IMG/VR virus record: IMGVR_UViG_3300025118_000020
Span: 1-52,900 of that record
Source: a virus
Strand: one strand, 5' to 3'
DNA: 52,900 nucleotides
Positions 32,588-42,942 of the stretch are shown piece after piece (within the stretch, counting starts at the first letter, position 1; every line of letters starts with the position of its first letter). The notes under the pieces are model-generated. The model had not been told where the DNA came from and searched no databases. It saw only the letters and a program-made list of their open reading frames with translations. The translations under genes were made by a program, and so were the position numbers.

Positions 32588-33759
32588 TAGATATCAAGCT
32601 TAAGTTTGAAGGTGTAAGAGTCGGTTTCTCTTTTTCTAACGGGGGTGGCGACTTTGGCAATCGCAATAAGGTTTTTGTCTTTATCATAAAGTCCAATTCT
32701 TGAAATATAAGTTTGCTTCTGAAAACTCGCTGAGTAATCATTATACGGGCTTTCAACAATATTTTTAATATTATAAGTTGTTTCTTTAACTATAGTTGTA
32801 TTTTTATAATTTTCAACGGTTGGCAGCATTGAATCAACGGATGACTTATCAAGAAAGGTTGGATTGTTTGAGTGATTGAACGCAACGGCTGGTGCGTGAG
32901 CCATCATTGTTGTTGTCGTTGTATAACTTGTGCCCTGGAAATCAATTGAAAAACTTGAGGATGCTGCCGAATTTGACCCCGAGCCGAATGTTCCAAAGTG
33001 AACCCAGGCCGGATTTGTCGCGCCGACAGTCGGTGGGTAAATTTCTGTATGGGCACTGAGGGGGTTCGACCCAGTTAAAATTAAAAATCCCTCATTATAC
33101 AAAACCAACCCAACGGTAGTACCGGCGCCGACGGGGCCCGTTTGTATCAGTTCACCATTTTGTAATTCATCCTTGGCTTGGCCCACCAAGGTTCCAGAAA
33201 CATAAAACTTTAAATCAACAGATCCTTTTTTTATCGAAGATCCATAAAAAATGGAGGGTATACTTATTAAATTAACATCGCCATCATCAAGATCTCTAAG
33301 AGAATTTGAATATTGAAATTCGTTACTTAGGATTCTATAAAAATCAATTGTATTTCTAAGCGCCTTGAGACGACGTGAACTTGTTATCTCCTGTACGGTT
33401 GCTGGCGACGGAACAATATATTCTCTGAGAAAAGACGATGAGAGGGGATACGTGCCCCTTATTTCGTCGCCCGCATCGAGTGCATCGTAAGTTTCCGCAG
33501 TAACTGTTTTAAAGGAGATTCGATCAGAGCCTTTTACAATCCACGGATAAATTAAACTTTCGGATGATCGATCAACATTAAGCTCATACAGACTTATATG
33601 TCCATCGGGGACGTTTAAAACCGGATTAGAAAAAGCACCAGATTCATAATTTTTATTATTATAGTATGCCGAGCCGCTATAAATTATAAAATTTACTTTT
33701 GGGTATGCCTTAATCGTATTGTAAAATACATCATCTTTTCCAAATTTATAATAAGACAT
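32587..33759 (-). CDS. Baseplate/fibre-type structural protein, paralogue of 33795-34826
   Basis: A 390-residue protein with a beta-rich body. The C-terminus (ISRIGLYDKDKNLIAIAKVA, then a final LKLDI strand) closely matches the C-terminus of the next gene upstream (VTSVGLYGADNELLATAKLS, ending VRLDY). Both also share a mid-region VGL.Y....LT pattern and a NPT(F/Y)L segment. The pair arose by duplication. The ATG at 33759 follows GGAGAAGGG. The neighbours suggest a baseplate wedge or proximal fibre component. No function beyond structure is visible. Confidence 0.55.
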   Translation of the reverse strand: MSYYKFGKDDVFYNTIKAYPKVNFIIYSGSAYYNNKNYESGAFSNPVLNVPDGHISLYELNVDRSSESLIYPWIVKGSDRISFKTVTAETYDALDAGDEIRGTYPLSSSFLREYIVPSPATVQEITSSRRLKALRNTIDFYRILSNEFQYSNSLRDLDDGDVNLISIPSIFYGSSIKKGSVDLKFYVSGTLVGQAKDELQNGELIQTGPVGAGTTVGLVLYNEGFLILTGSNPLSAHTEIYPPTVGATNPAWVHFGTFGSGSNSAASSSFSIDFQGTSYTTTTTMMAHAPAVAFNHSNNPTFLDKSSVDSMLPTVENYKNTTIVKETTYNIKNIVESPYNDYSASFQKQTYISRIGLYDKDKNLIAIAKVATPVRKRETDSYTFKLKLDI

Positions 33760-33794
33760 TTCCCTTCTCCACTAACTATTAACTAGTTTGTGGA

Positions 33795-34826
33795 TCAATA
33801 GTCCAGCCGAACTCTAATGGTTAACTCTGTTTGTGGGGTTTTCTTCAAGGGCTCCGAAAGCTTTGCCGTTGCCAATAGTTCATTATCGGCGCCGTAAAGC
33901 CCGACAGAAGTAACATAAGTAATCGGAGCGTCAAGCATTGTTTCTTTGACAAAAATCTTGCTAGCACTCAAATAAGTTGGGTTTGCGCTATAATTAAACT
34001 CACTGTGATTAGCTCTGCAGAAATAAATTGTCGAGTTCAATTCTGTCGTATTATTAAAATCTAAGTCCTGCCATTTGTTTCGTATTCCATCGCAGCTTGC
34101 AGAAATAGCGGAACCCGTTAAGACGGCGGCGATTGAACTCGTGTCGAATGTTGCGGCAGGAGGACCAAAAGCACCGGCCACTATAGAAGCAGTTAAAACA
34201 GCAATACCCGCTTGATAATAAAGTAGCCCAACGCCAGTTCCTTCAACAGCAGCAGAGCCAGTATACAGAATACCATAATCACCCGCTGGGGAGCTAGTTC
34301 TATACTCGTTGGCGGCGCCATAGTCGCTAATGGTTAAAGGGGTCGTCGGGGCAACGGGAGTTCCATCTGAGAAAAACTGAAAAACAAACGATTGTTTTTT
34401 AATTTCGTCCTTGGTCAAAAGTCGAGCAAGATTTATGAATATACACTCGGTATGCTTTGTACCGCCGGCAACAATATCTCCATCTCTATCAAAATCTTGT
34501 ATTTGTCCCGAAGCATCATACCCCACGAGCACCTGAGACATTTGATTGTAGATATTGATTTTTTTAGAATTTTGAACGCTGGCTGCACCTGCCAAGCTGG
34601 AATTCGAAGAATACCCCACCGTGAGATCAAAAATGTGATTGGCAGAAGAACTTAAAAAGGGATAATCATAAACGGCCTGGAACATTCCGTGAGAATAGTT
34701 TTTAATATTTCCGTCGCTCGCATATGTCCCGGATACAATAGTTCCCGTAAGAGGGATTGCTTCATGTAATAACGTCTTTGTCGTTGCTATATCATTGTTG
34801 GTGAGGGGTTTAAGAATTGTCGCCAT
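33795..34826 (-). CDS. Baseplate/fibre-type structural protein, paralogue of 32587-33759
   Basis: A 343-residue protein with N-terminal helix and beta-rich body. Shared features with the 390-residue neighbour are listed there: the mid VGLLYYQAGIAVLT strand pair, NPTYL, and the VGLYGADNELLATAKLSEPL end. The ATG at 34826 follows AAAGGTAT. It lies in a series of large structural genes. Function inferred only as a virion component. Confidence 0.55.
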   Translation of the reverse strand: MATILKPLTNNDIATTKTLLHEAIPLTGTIVSGTYASDGNIKNYSHGMFQAVYDYPFLSSSANHIFDLTVGYSSNSSLAGAASVQNSKKINIYNQMSQVLVGYDASGQIQDFDRDGDIVAGGTKHTECIFINLARLLTKDEIKKQSFVFQFFSDGTPVAPTTPLTISDYGAANEYRTSSPAGDYGILYTGSAAVEGTGVGLLYYQAGIAVLTASIVAGAFGPPAATFDTSSIAAVLTGSAISASCDGIRNKWQDLDFNNTTELNSTIYFCRANHSEFNYSANPTYLSASKIFVKETMLDAPITYVTSVGLYGADNELLATAKLSEPLKKTPQTELTIRVRLDY

Positions 34827-34840
34827 TTTTTATACCTTTG

Positions 34841-35869
34841 TTAGTTTGATTTGAATTTAACATATCGAACGGGAATATCAATACGGTACCCGGTAGTTGC
34901 GCCGGTAATACGGATTATACTATCAACATAATAAAAGGTCCTACCTTGATACACGTATGTGCCTCCCGTCTTCTCCATCAAGTCTACACTGGTTGCAAGA
35001 GCAAGTGAAGATTTTACCTTAAAAGAAAGTCTCACCGCTCGTGGGCCTGCCAGCATTGAAGAATCGTTGGGCAAAAGTCTGGTGATGAAGCCTGCTCCTG
35101 CCCTGGCTGCGCTTGTAGTGCCGGTGGTGCCGCCTCCATAATATACATAATACGTTGCAGTAGAGGCACTATCCACAAAAGATGGCGTCTGCTCAGAGAG
35201 GGTGCGAGGGTGAGCCAGTTTTCCAAATCGATCATCCATCTCAATAATAAAAGTATTTTCTGTGAGACCGAGATCGAGTTGCTGACTTGTGGGGATATCA
35301 GAAGTGTCTAGACCCTGGTGTACCACGATATTGTTTGGATTTGCGTCGATACCCCATCCACTAATCACTCCACTATTTGGCGTTTTAGAGCGGCCATAAT
35401 CCTCCGCAGTATTCTTAAAGGCCTGAATATTTCCAACCTTCAGCAAGGCATCGCTAACGCCGGTTGTGGCTTCATCAACCGTTATGATGTATACTCCCGA
35501 TACGCCCACGCCATCACTAAAATCATTAGAATCATCGGAACTATCTTGGTTGTTCTTTTTTATTACTGGTAGATAAAGTTTATTTGTATTCGCGATGGAA
35601 ATAAGCTTAGATTTCATGAGAGAACTCCCATTAGTAAAAGCTTCGAGGATAGGAGTTTGCAGAATCTCTAAATCATAGTAGGCTGAGCCGCTCGGATTTG
35701 CGCCGTCGGGATGATTATTATTTTGATAAAGCTGATAATTTATCTCATCATCGCCAAGAGCAAAATACTTGCAATCGAAAGAACCATCACCCCTAGCCAG
35801 TCTTTCTCGGCCGGCATCGGTTAAAACCGCATCTAATATAATATCTCCACCATTATCAAGAAAAGCCAT
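34841..35869 (-). CDS. Structural protein, paralogue of 42939-43952 by N-terminus
   Basis: A 342-residue protein beginning MAFLDNGGDIILDAVLTDAG, followed by LARGDGSFDCKYFALGDDEI. The 337-residue protein at 42939-43952 starts with the same plan (an LT.YG...L..G motif and a YYAFFDDD segment), so the two share an N-terminal module. The rest is beta-rich with a strand-turn pattern to the C-terminus (YRIDIPVRYVKF). The ATG at 35869 follows AAGGAGA, with a degenerate promoter candidate 15 bases upstream. Probably a baseplate or fibre-attachment part. Confidence 0.5.
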   Translation of the reverse strand: MAFLDNGGDIILDAVLTDAGRERLARGDGSFDCKYFALGDDEINYQLYQNNNHPDGANPSGSAYYDLEILQTPILEAFTNGSSLMKSKLISIANTNKLYLPVIKKNNQDSSDDSNDFSDGVGVSGVYIITVDEATTGVSDALLKVGNIQAFKNTAEDYGRSKTPNSGVISGWGIDANPNNIVVHQGLDTSDIPTSQQLDLGLTENTFIIEMDDRFGKLAHPRTLSEQTPSFVDSASTATYYVYYGGGTTGTTSAARAGAGFITRLLPNDSSMLAGPRAVRLSFKVKSSLALATSVDLMEKTGGTYVYQGRTFYYVDSIIRITGATTGYRIDIPVRYVKFKSN

Positions 35870-35883
35870 ATTCTGTCTCCTTA

Positions 35884-35892
35884 TCTAGATAG
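35884..35892 (-). promoter_or_regulatory. Weak late-promoter candidate before 34841-35869, TACTATCTA
   Basis: Minus-strand TTACTATCTAGATAAGG in the 42-base gap after the 1,166-residue gene. It differs from the CTATTTA core by one base and is only 15 bases from the ATG, so the evidence is weak. Confidence 0.25.
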
Positions 35893-35911
35893 TAATTAGT
35901 TAGTTTTTCCT

Positions 35912-38900
35912 TTATGAGCATTTTAATTCTTTATCATGAAGGTGCCGAAATCTAACATTTATATCTATCTTCTTCCCAGTTTGTTTCGAAGTTATCCTTA
36001 TTTTAAACTTCAGCTTATTTTCATCATCGGGCGCCTCATTGTTCGGAACTGGCGGTGGGAAAATTGTTTTCTCTGCATCACCAAGGCGAATTTGCGCATC
36101 GGCGGCAGATGGCGGCTGACTTCCCCGGTTTGTCAAAATTACCTCATCTTGTCCAAGGGCCGGTGCAATTAATAAATATCTTTTAAAAGTGGTAGAAGAC
36201 TCCCCTTCCTTAATTTCTGGGAAATAATATGGTTTTATTCTCGGAAAAATCAAGCCATTGTCGTCAACAAGTTCCACCTCGAACACCTCGGTTGGATTCG
36301 AGGGCTTCTCGTGAACGTCGATTTCCCTGAAGGTATAATAATATTTTCTGTTGGGTCGTAGGTCGTCTTCAAAAACAGCAGTTGACAATACTCTACCACA
36401 CCCCACAGATTCCGCTGCTGAAATTCGACGATGTGGGCTTCCAAAGAAATCTCGATAAGAACTGGGAGGGGTCGTAATTCTAAAAACTTCATAAGCGGAT
36501 GCCGGGTCATCACCCTCCCAATTCAACATTTCGCCGGGATCAAGGCTCTGGCCTTCACGAATAATATTAAACCTCTCTACATCATCCGCCACCATGATAA
36601 TAGGATGGGCTTGCATACGGCCCGTCATTGACTGGAACAAGAATAACATCCGATTATTAACCCCCTTGAAGGGGATAATCTCCACACTGGGTGGCAGCGG
36701 TGGCTTGTCCACAACCAAAGTATTAAACTCAAAAAATGGAATTTCTAATATTTTTAGATGTGGAAGAACCTCCACTTCAAAGGTCGCAGCTTCTCCATCT
36801 ACGATCACGGGCGAGTCCTGTGCGAGCATATGCTCCCGCACGCCGGTGCCGAGTTCTCCGCCCATGGAGGGGGCATCCTGAGTGGGCACCGGATTAATTT
36901 CTCCCGGAGCACCCCCCGCGACGACGACGTCGCCCTGGTCTTCAATTTCCGCGCGTGCCCCCTCGGCGGTGTCGTCGAGGTACTGAGAGTGGGGAGTGCC
37001 ATCGATGCCGTGAATTTGAAGATCAACCTCGGTGGTGGCGACTTCGTGGGGCTTCATATATCTATAGGATGACCCCCACACCAATTCGTATGCATAGACA
37101 ATATATTTATATCTCTTCTCGTTTACCACCTGGGTATCAATGTACTTTAACACATCAATGTGCGAGGCGTTTGGAAGAAAGATCTCTTGATCGGGGGCTG
37201 TGGAAATACTACCATTTACACGAATTTGGTGTTTGGCTATTTTATAGAATAGCGTTTCAGACTTAGCTAACTCTCCTCTCATTATTTGTGAAAAAGATCT
37301 GAATTTTTCAAACCTGTTGGCATGATCTGCTAGCTGATTGGAAAATCTTGTGATTTCATCATATCGAAGCCCAACGTTTATGAGAGGTTGCTCCGGGTAT
37401 CCATCATAAATATCCACAAAATTATCGGTGGAGTCGCCGCGTGCTGGGGGTGTTACCTCGTTTACAACGACTTGTCCAAAGTCTTGTGAATCGATCTCCC
37501 CCACATTATCTCCAACATTTTCAGGGTAGGCGCCTTCAAGATACTTATTAATCCACGCACTAAATTCAAAAACCTTTGTTGGCTGGTTGAGCCGGATCTC
37601 TGTGAAGGTAGTATCATCTGTAATACGATCTATGGCATATACAAAGTTTTCAGTTCCGACAATTTCGGCTCCGTTCAGATGCCATGGGCGGCCAGATATA
37701 GGAGGCAAATCTGTTCTAAAGGTATCTTTCATCAACGAATTCATTAATTGATATCTTCCCGCAAGCATATCCGCCACTCCACCAGTTCGACGATCTGTCG
37801 AGAATTCTAAATTAACATACATCGGGAAAAAAGTTTTATATGCATTGTGCCTCTGCAAAGGAAACGCGTCTGCATCAGCGGCGGTCATCCACAGTGGCTC
37901 GGCTGGGGTGAGCAGGTAGACATTTTCTATCTTTGCGCTAGAAAATAAAGTTCTTATATATTTATAATAAAAATCACGAAGGGTTCCATCATCGTCTTCA
38001 TAGAGAAATGGTTCAAATCCCTTAGCCCAATCATTGAAATAGGCGCCCCTGCTTCTTTCCCCGACCAGATCTCCATTCCTAAAAACACCCTCAACCACAG
38101 TATTGGGTATTGTACCCCCCAGGGTTAAAAAGTTTATAAAATCAGGATCGATTCGAGTTTCGTTTAGCCGTTCGGCTATAAAAATATACATGTTTGGTAG
38201 AAAAAATTCTAGATTATGGCCGCGTCCGACCGGCGCCAATCTAAAAAATTCTTTCAAAACAGATTCATATTTTTCAATATAGAAATTATATTTTGGTTCC
38301 CATCTCGCGATGCTAATATTATTAAGTCCGACATTAGGTATTTCATCCGGGAGCAGTGGGAGCGTGAGCCTGAATGAAAAATCGGAATACCACGTCTTGC
38401 CACGAATAAGGGGTTCGAGGGTTGCGTACGGATATACGCCTAGGGAGTGGCTTTCTTGCCGATCACGAAGGCGGCGAGGAGGAATTACCTTGTGGGTACC
38501 TTTTACAAATTCTTCCCAGTGGAGGGCGCTAAAACCCATATCGGTAAAATATAATTCTTTCGCCGTTAGGGTTATTTTGTCTCTGAAGTATTGTTGATAA
38601 AGAAAATCTTGGCTGGCCTGTGCATAACCATTGTGGGCAATATTTTTGCGCTCGTAGCCAGAAATAATAAATGGCGATTGACTATTTTGATTGGCTATGT
38701 CGCGGCGCCACTCTTCGGGCTCCAAGGCCTGCCAAGCGCCGGGGGCACCCAGAGGACCTGCGTGGCCAGGGCGCGCAATAATGCCACTATATCCGAGGTG
38801 TTCTTCTATAGCGAGGGCTCTCCTAGACGCATGTTGTAAAAAATGCCTTCGCAACTCAAGCTCGCCTCGACCCGATACAGACACAATATCACTTTCAACC

Positions 38901-39412
38901 CTCCCTGTCCAAAAGGATCTACAATAGAAACGGAATCTATCAGATACTTCTGAAAAATCCTCCCAAGGCCTCCCTATAAAGTCCTGGCCAAGACCGGTGT
39001 CTCCCAGGTGTTGAAACGGAGTTACTCCCTGTTCGTAATATTCTGGGGGCAGTGTTTGATAGTCGTTTTGCTCCACCACAACTATTTCTTTTCCAATTAA
39101 ATCTCCCGTAGGCCCTACGTCAACAACTTGGGGAGGTGGGGGAGCTGCGGGGTCAGTCTCATCGCCTCTGCCACCGGGTGGTGGGCAATCAGTTGCTTCG
39201 GCTCGATGTCCCTGGTCCGACCCTGCGGACGAACCCATCCCCAATCTTATGGCGGCGACGTAATCCACACCAACGATGCGGGCGCGTTGGCGGAAGTCGA
39301 AGTCGTTGCCGATGGTGACAGAGCCGCCTCCACCAGAATCTTCTGTTCCTTCTGTTTCTCGTCTTTCTCGCTCTTCACGAGCGTCAGCGGCGATCTGGTC
39401 CCAATTAGGCAT
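35912..39412 (-). CDS. Large baseplate/fibre protein with fibronectin-III-like C-terminal region
   Basis: An 1,166-residue virion protein of unrecognised family. Residues 1-130 are low-complexity. A mixed body holds many Tyr/Phe/Arg-rich segments (KYNFYIEKYESVLKEFFRLA). A GC-rich disordered linker lies near residues 790-870 (encoded at about 36800-37040). The C-terminal 250 residues contain a fibronectin-III-like module (PPLPPSVEIIPF, YEVFRIT, RPNRKYYYTFREIDVHEKPS), common in phage tail proteins exposed outside. Its ATG overlaps the previous stop as TGATG. Probably a baseplate wedge or long fibre part. Confidence 0.55.
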   Translation of the reverse strand: MPNWDQIAADAREERERRETEGTEDSGGGGSVTIGNDFDFRQRARIVGVDYVAAIRLGMGSSAGSDQGHRAEATDCPPPGGRGDETDPAAPPPPQVVDVGPTGDLIGKEIVVVEQNDYQTLPPEYYEQGVTPFQHLGDTGLGQDFIGRPWEDFSEVSDRFRFYCRSFWTGRVESDIVSVSGRGELELRRHFLQHASRRALAIEEHLGYSGIIARPGHAGPLGAPGAWQALEPEEWRRDIANQNSQSPFIISGYERKNIAHNGYAQASQDFLYQQYFRDKITLTAKELYFTDMGFSALHWEEFVKGTHKVIPPRRLRDRQESHSLGVYPYATLEPLIRGKTWYSDFSFRLTLPLLPDEIPNVGLNNISIARWEPKYNFYIEKYESVLKEFFRLAPVGRGHNLEFFLPNMYIFIAERLNETRIDPDFINFLTLGGTIPNTVVEGVFRNGDLVGERSRGAYFNDWAKGFEPFLYEDDDGTLRDFYYKYIRTLFSSAKIENVYLLTPAEPLWMTAADADAFPLQRHNAYKTFFPMYVNLEFSTDRRTGGVADMLAGRYQLMNSLMKDTFRTDLPPISGRPWHLNGAEIVGTENFVYAIDRITDDTTFTEIRLNQPTKVFEFSAWINKYLEGAYPENVGDNVGEIDSQDFGQVVVNEVTPPARGDSTDNFVDIYDGYPEQPLINVGLRYDEITRFSNQLADHANRFEKFRSFSQIMRGELAKSETLFYKIAKHQIRVNGSISTAPDQEIFLPNASHIDVLKYIDTQVVNEKRYKYIVYAYELVWGSSYRYMKPHEVATTEVDLQIHGIDGTPHSQYLDDTAEGARAEIEDQGDVVVAGGAPGEINPVPTQDAPSMGGELGTGVREHMLAQDSPVIVDGEAATFEVEVLPHLKILEIPFFEFNTLVVDKPPLPPSVEIIPFKGVNNRMLFLFQSMTGRMQAHPIIMVADDVERFNIIREGQSLDPGEMLNWEGDDPASAYEVFRITTPPSSYRDFFGSPHRRISAAESVGCGRVLSTAVFEDDLRPNRKYYYTFREIDVHEKPSNPTEVFEVELVDDNGLIFPRIKPYYFPEIKEGESSTTFKRYLLIAPALGQDEVILTNRGSQPPSAADAQIRLGDAEKTIFPPPVPNNEAPDDENKLKFKIRITSKQTGKKIDINVRFRHLHDKELKCS

Positions 39413-42400
39413 CAGTAACCGCCTCCAGTTCCAGCGCCCCTCGTCATACTTGTTGTCGCAGTCGCGGCGCGCGTTGTAGAAGCCTGTCCTGACGCGGTGG
39501 GCGCTTCATCAATCATCGCGCTTGAAACTAAAAATTCAGGTTTTATTTGACTCAGTACTCTATCCAAGTTAACCACGGGACCATCATTGGCGCCACTCGA
39601 TACGGGAGTAGAAGCACCAGGGCGCTGATATGTTGGCGGTTTAACCAAAAAGTATTTATCAAAGATGGGCAACCTTAATCCTGGAGGAGATTTTACTCCC
39701 AGCGTTGAATTTTCATAATATGATGCTCTACACAATAACTCATGACCATTAATCACAGAATTATCGAATTCTTTTTTTGTTAAGAGTTTCCATTTAGGCA
39801 TCCTAACACTTAGACTTCTATTAAATTCAATGCTTTGCTTCTGCATTAGAGATTTGGACGGAACCCCTGACATGTTTTTTGAGAAGGTTGGCATCGTTGT
39901 CATTTCAAAACCATCGAATACTTCAATTCTCACTAAGTGAAAAAAGTTAAAGAAATAAGTATAGGCCTTCAGGGGATCCTTGAGAACATCTCCCTTGTCC
40001 TGAAACACCGAAAAGTTTACAAAATTAATAAAATCACTCGCGAAAGACAGAAAAAGTGCCTTTATTTGATTTGGTAATTTACTCAACCCTACGGGAGAAA
40101 GGCTACTTTCGGTCGTGGTCTGCGAGGATGTCGGAATACAATTTAAAAAATTGTCTTCATTGTCCAAATCAAATCGCTCAAAAGAAGTCGTACTGCGGGG
40201 ATTTATGTTAGTTCCGCCTCCGCAATGTTCCTGATCCACGAGAATAAAATTATACAACAAAGCTAAAAATACCTTATCACATTCAAATTCTTCTTTTTCT
40301 GTGGTTGAATCTACTCCAAATATTTTCCTGAAGCCCTGCTCTTCAAAGGGGTTCAGCCCTCCAATCTGATTGCGAAGCGTGGACGTATCAGAGAAGAATG
40401 TTTTAAAACTTAAATTTTTAGAAAATTCTTTTGTGACCTCTTTGCCTTCGGGTCTGCTTTTTTCAGCTCTAACATATTTTTCCACCGTACAGTTTTTATT
40501 GTCCAGAATATTAACAAGGTTTTTGCTAATGGCCTGCCTTATTGCTTGATTCTGATTTGTGGGCAAGTCACTTTTTGGATTGCTCGACCCTTTTTCTATC
40601 GACCCCGCAGCAGTGGTCGCAGGAGCCTGTGTTAACGGATACCCTGGAATAAGCCTTGCTATTTTTATTTCTGAAGCTGCGTGCGCCAACTTTTTAAAAG
40701 GGTATTTCTCCCCCACAGGCAACCCGAGGCAGAGGAAAGAAAGATCTAACTTGTCCCTCACTCTCACTCGGGATGGTGAAAGAAAAGAAAACTCATAAAG
40801 TGAAAGATTGAGAAAACTTCGAATTTGTTGACTCAGCCCCGTCACGGAGGGAGTCGTTTTCCCGGTAAAGTACTTTTCTTGCTCTTGTCTAACCCGATCT
40901 CGAAATTCTGCAGCGTCGAGGGTTCTTAGTGTAGACGTTTGTCCGATATCATCAAACCCCTGATCCTTCCTCAAGAGAAAGTCATAGCCCACGTGATTCA
41001 CCACCGAAGCATCAAAACAGTCATTGGAAAAGATATGAGATATCTTAACCATATCTTTTATTGGTTCGGCAGAAGCAAGCCCGCTAGAGTGCCCACTTAA
41101 TTTATTTTTGGGAGCCGTGCCCTTTGACTGATCCGTAAGAGGCTCTGGGGCTGGGTCAACGAGTCTTGACAATTCTGTTTTTAATTTTTGCATCAGCAAG
41201 ATAACACTTTTGATGCTCTCGACAGTCGCAGTTCTTGGATCACACATTTGAACTAAAAAGGTTTTAGTTAAAGCCTTGGCATTTCCAACTGATAACATTT
41301 TGACTGCATCCACAATAACTTCAGCAGCGTGCCACCAGGGAGTATCATATACTTTATTATATTTGCGATCCATTTCTTTCACAAATTCTTTTGAAAACTT
41401 TCTTGATACAGGATCATAATTTTTAGTACCCGAGCTTGAATTCAACTTTTTATTATTTTGAATTTGTTGTTGACTGGCTATTGCATAATAATCTTCCATC
41501 GCCTTCAAGGGACCGTTCATCCGGTCCGCCTTCTTTTGAATAAAGGAATCTAAATTGTCTTCAATCTCCAACTCAACTTCGTATCTATACAGGCCTGCCG
41601 TTTCTTGGGAAACCGAATGATCCTTAACTGCCAGCATTATTATCCCAGATTTTTCTGAGCCCCTTAAGCTTAATTTTCTCATAGAATTCTGTGCTGCGTT
41701 GGTAATATTCTTATTTAGATTTCTCGAAATAATGATTAATTCTTTTTCAGTGACAGATCCATCCAGCTTGGCTCCAATCGAATTTCCATAAGGACCCCTG
41801 TCAAACGCAGAAGATTCAAATCCAAAAAATACTGTTTCATTTATATTCTGAAATCCGATAGGTTTTGGGTTTTCAATTCGCTGACGCCAAATTTTCAAAG
41901 AAAGCACATTGAAATGAGTATTAATTAGCTGAGGATATATCTCCAATAACTTTGAAAATTTTGTATTTTCAAGAACGATCTTCTTAAAATCTATTGAAAA
42001 AGTAAAATTACAATCTCCAAACTGACTTCTCGAAATCCAAATATCTGAAAACCAAGCTGTCTTATTCTTATCATCTAGGTTCTTCTTGACTTCTCGAACA
42101 AATGTTTTATTTAATTCTGGTACGAATACATTCTTTGGGATTGTTAAGTTCGTAATCAAGTCTCCATAATGAGATAAATTTCTATAATCCTTTATGGACA
42201 AATCTGGGACCTTTTCTTTTGTTAAGGACACGGATGTGTCGGTGTGCTTGGCCCCCGACATAATAACGCCATTGCCCATGGAGTGAAAACCACCCAAATA
42301 AATTTCATTGTTATCGGACCTTCTCAGCAAATAAGATTCTTGCACAACTTTTGAATTTTGAATTATTGGCTTTATTCTAACATTTCCGACCGAGGCTGCG

Positions 42401-42942
42401 GCAGTGATTATGTTTGTATTTTGATGCTCTGTCGCGCTAGAGGAGGTACCTTTAAATTCCACGTAAGAATATACAAAAAGCGATAAGTGCCCCGTGTCGA
42501 GAGAAGCCATGGGATCAAATTTAATTTGAAATGGAATATTTACCATCTCCTCCTGCCCCGATGAACCAAGAGGATAAGTTTGATAATCACCTCTTTTAAG
42601 AGTTTTTAATTTATCTCCAGGACAAACATGTAGCACCTGACACTTATCATTGAGAATTTTGTGAATCCCGATATCATTAAAGATGAATTTTGATATTCTT
42701 CCCGTGGCCGCTCGGACCAACCTGTTGTATACACCCCTATCAGAAACCAATATCGCCCTTATCCCGATTGGACGAGATTCCCACGGAGGTGGCCTTTTTC
42801 CAACCGAAACATGCTTAAGGGACAAGGTTGCATGAACATTTATCTGCCCTTCGTCAGCTTTGTCAAGAACAACATCGTCCACAAAAACATTTGGAATCAC
42901 CGCGCTATTTACGGAAGCCCTATCTATATTCAAAAAATTCAT
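39412..42942 (-). CDS. Large structural protein of the baseplate/fibre block
   Basis: An 1,176-residue protein without recognised family. The first 400 residues are beta-rich (INVHATLSLKHVSVG, PIGIRAILVSDRGVYN, FSIDFKKIVLE). Residues about 470-620 are helical and charged. The C-terminal 60 residues are low-complexity Ser/Thr/Ala/Gly. The ATG at 42942 overlaps the previous stop as ATGA. Its size equals that of the next protein and both belong to one coupled string, so the two are likely parts of the same assembly. Function is inferred from the block only. Confidence 0.5.
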   Translation of the reverse strand: MNFLNIDRASVNSAVIPNVFVDDVVLDKADEGQINVHATLSLKHVSVGKRPPPWESRPIGIRAILVSDRGVYNRLVRAATGRISKFIFNDIGIHKILNDKCQVLHVCPGDKLKTLKRGDYQTYPLGSSGQEEMVNIPFQIKFDPMASLDTGHLSLFVYSYVEFKGTSSSATEHQNTNIITAAASVGNVRIKPIIQNSKVVQESYLLRRSDNNEIYLGGFHSMGNGVIMSGAKHTDTSVSLTKEKVPDLSIKDYRNLSHYGDLITNLTIPKNVFVPELNKTFVREVKKNLDDKNKTAWFSDIWISRSQFGDCNFTFSIDFKKIVLENTKFSKLLEIYPQLINTHFNVLSLKIWRQRIENPKPIGFQNINETVFFGFESSAFDRGPYGNSIGAKLDGSVTEKELIIISRNLNKNITNAAQNSMRKLSLRGSEKSGIIMLAVKDHSVSQETAGLYRYEVELEIEDNLDSFIQKKADRMNGPLKAMEDYYAIASQQQIQNNKKLNSSSGTKNYDPVSRKFSKEFVKEMDRKYNKVYDTPWWHAAEVIVDAVKMLSVGNAKALTKTFLVQMCDPRTATVESIKSVILLMQKLKTELSRLVDPAPEPLTDQSKGTAPKNKLSGHSSGLASAEPIKDMVKISHIFSNDCFDASVVNHVGYDFLLRKDQGFDDIGQTSTLRTLDAAEFRDRVRQEQEKYFTGKTTPSVTGLSQQIRSFLNLSLYEFSFLSPSRVRVRDKLDLSFLCLGLPVGEKYPFKKLAHAASEIKIARLIPGYPLTQAPATTAAGSIEKGSSNPKSDLPTNQNQAIRQAISKNLVNILDNKNCTVEKYVRAEKSRPEGKEVTKEFSKNLSFKTFFSDTSTLRNQIGGLNPFEEQGFRKIFGVDSTTEKEEFECDKVFLALLYNFILVDQEHCGGGTNINPRSTTSFERFDLDNEDNFLNCIPTSSQTTTESSLSPVGLSKLPNQIKALFLSFASDFINFVNFSVFQDKGDVLKDPLKAYTYFFNFFHLVRIEVFDGFEMTTMPTFSKNMSGVPSKSLMQKQSIEFNRSLSVRMPKWKLLTKKEFDNSVINGHELLCRASYYENSTLGVKSPPGLRLPIFDKYFLVKPPTYQRPGASTPVSSGANDGPVVNLDRVLSQIKPEFLVSSAMIDEAPTASGQASTTRAATATTSMTRGAGTGGGY

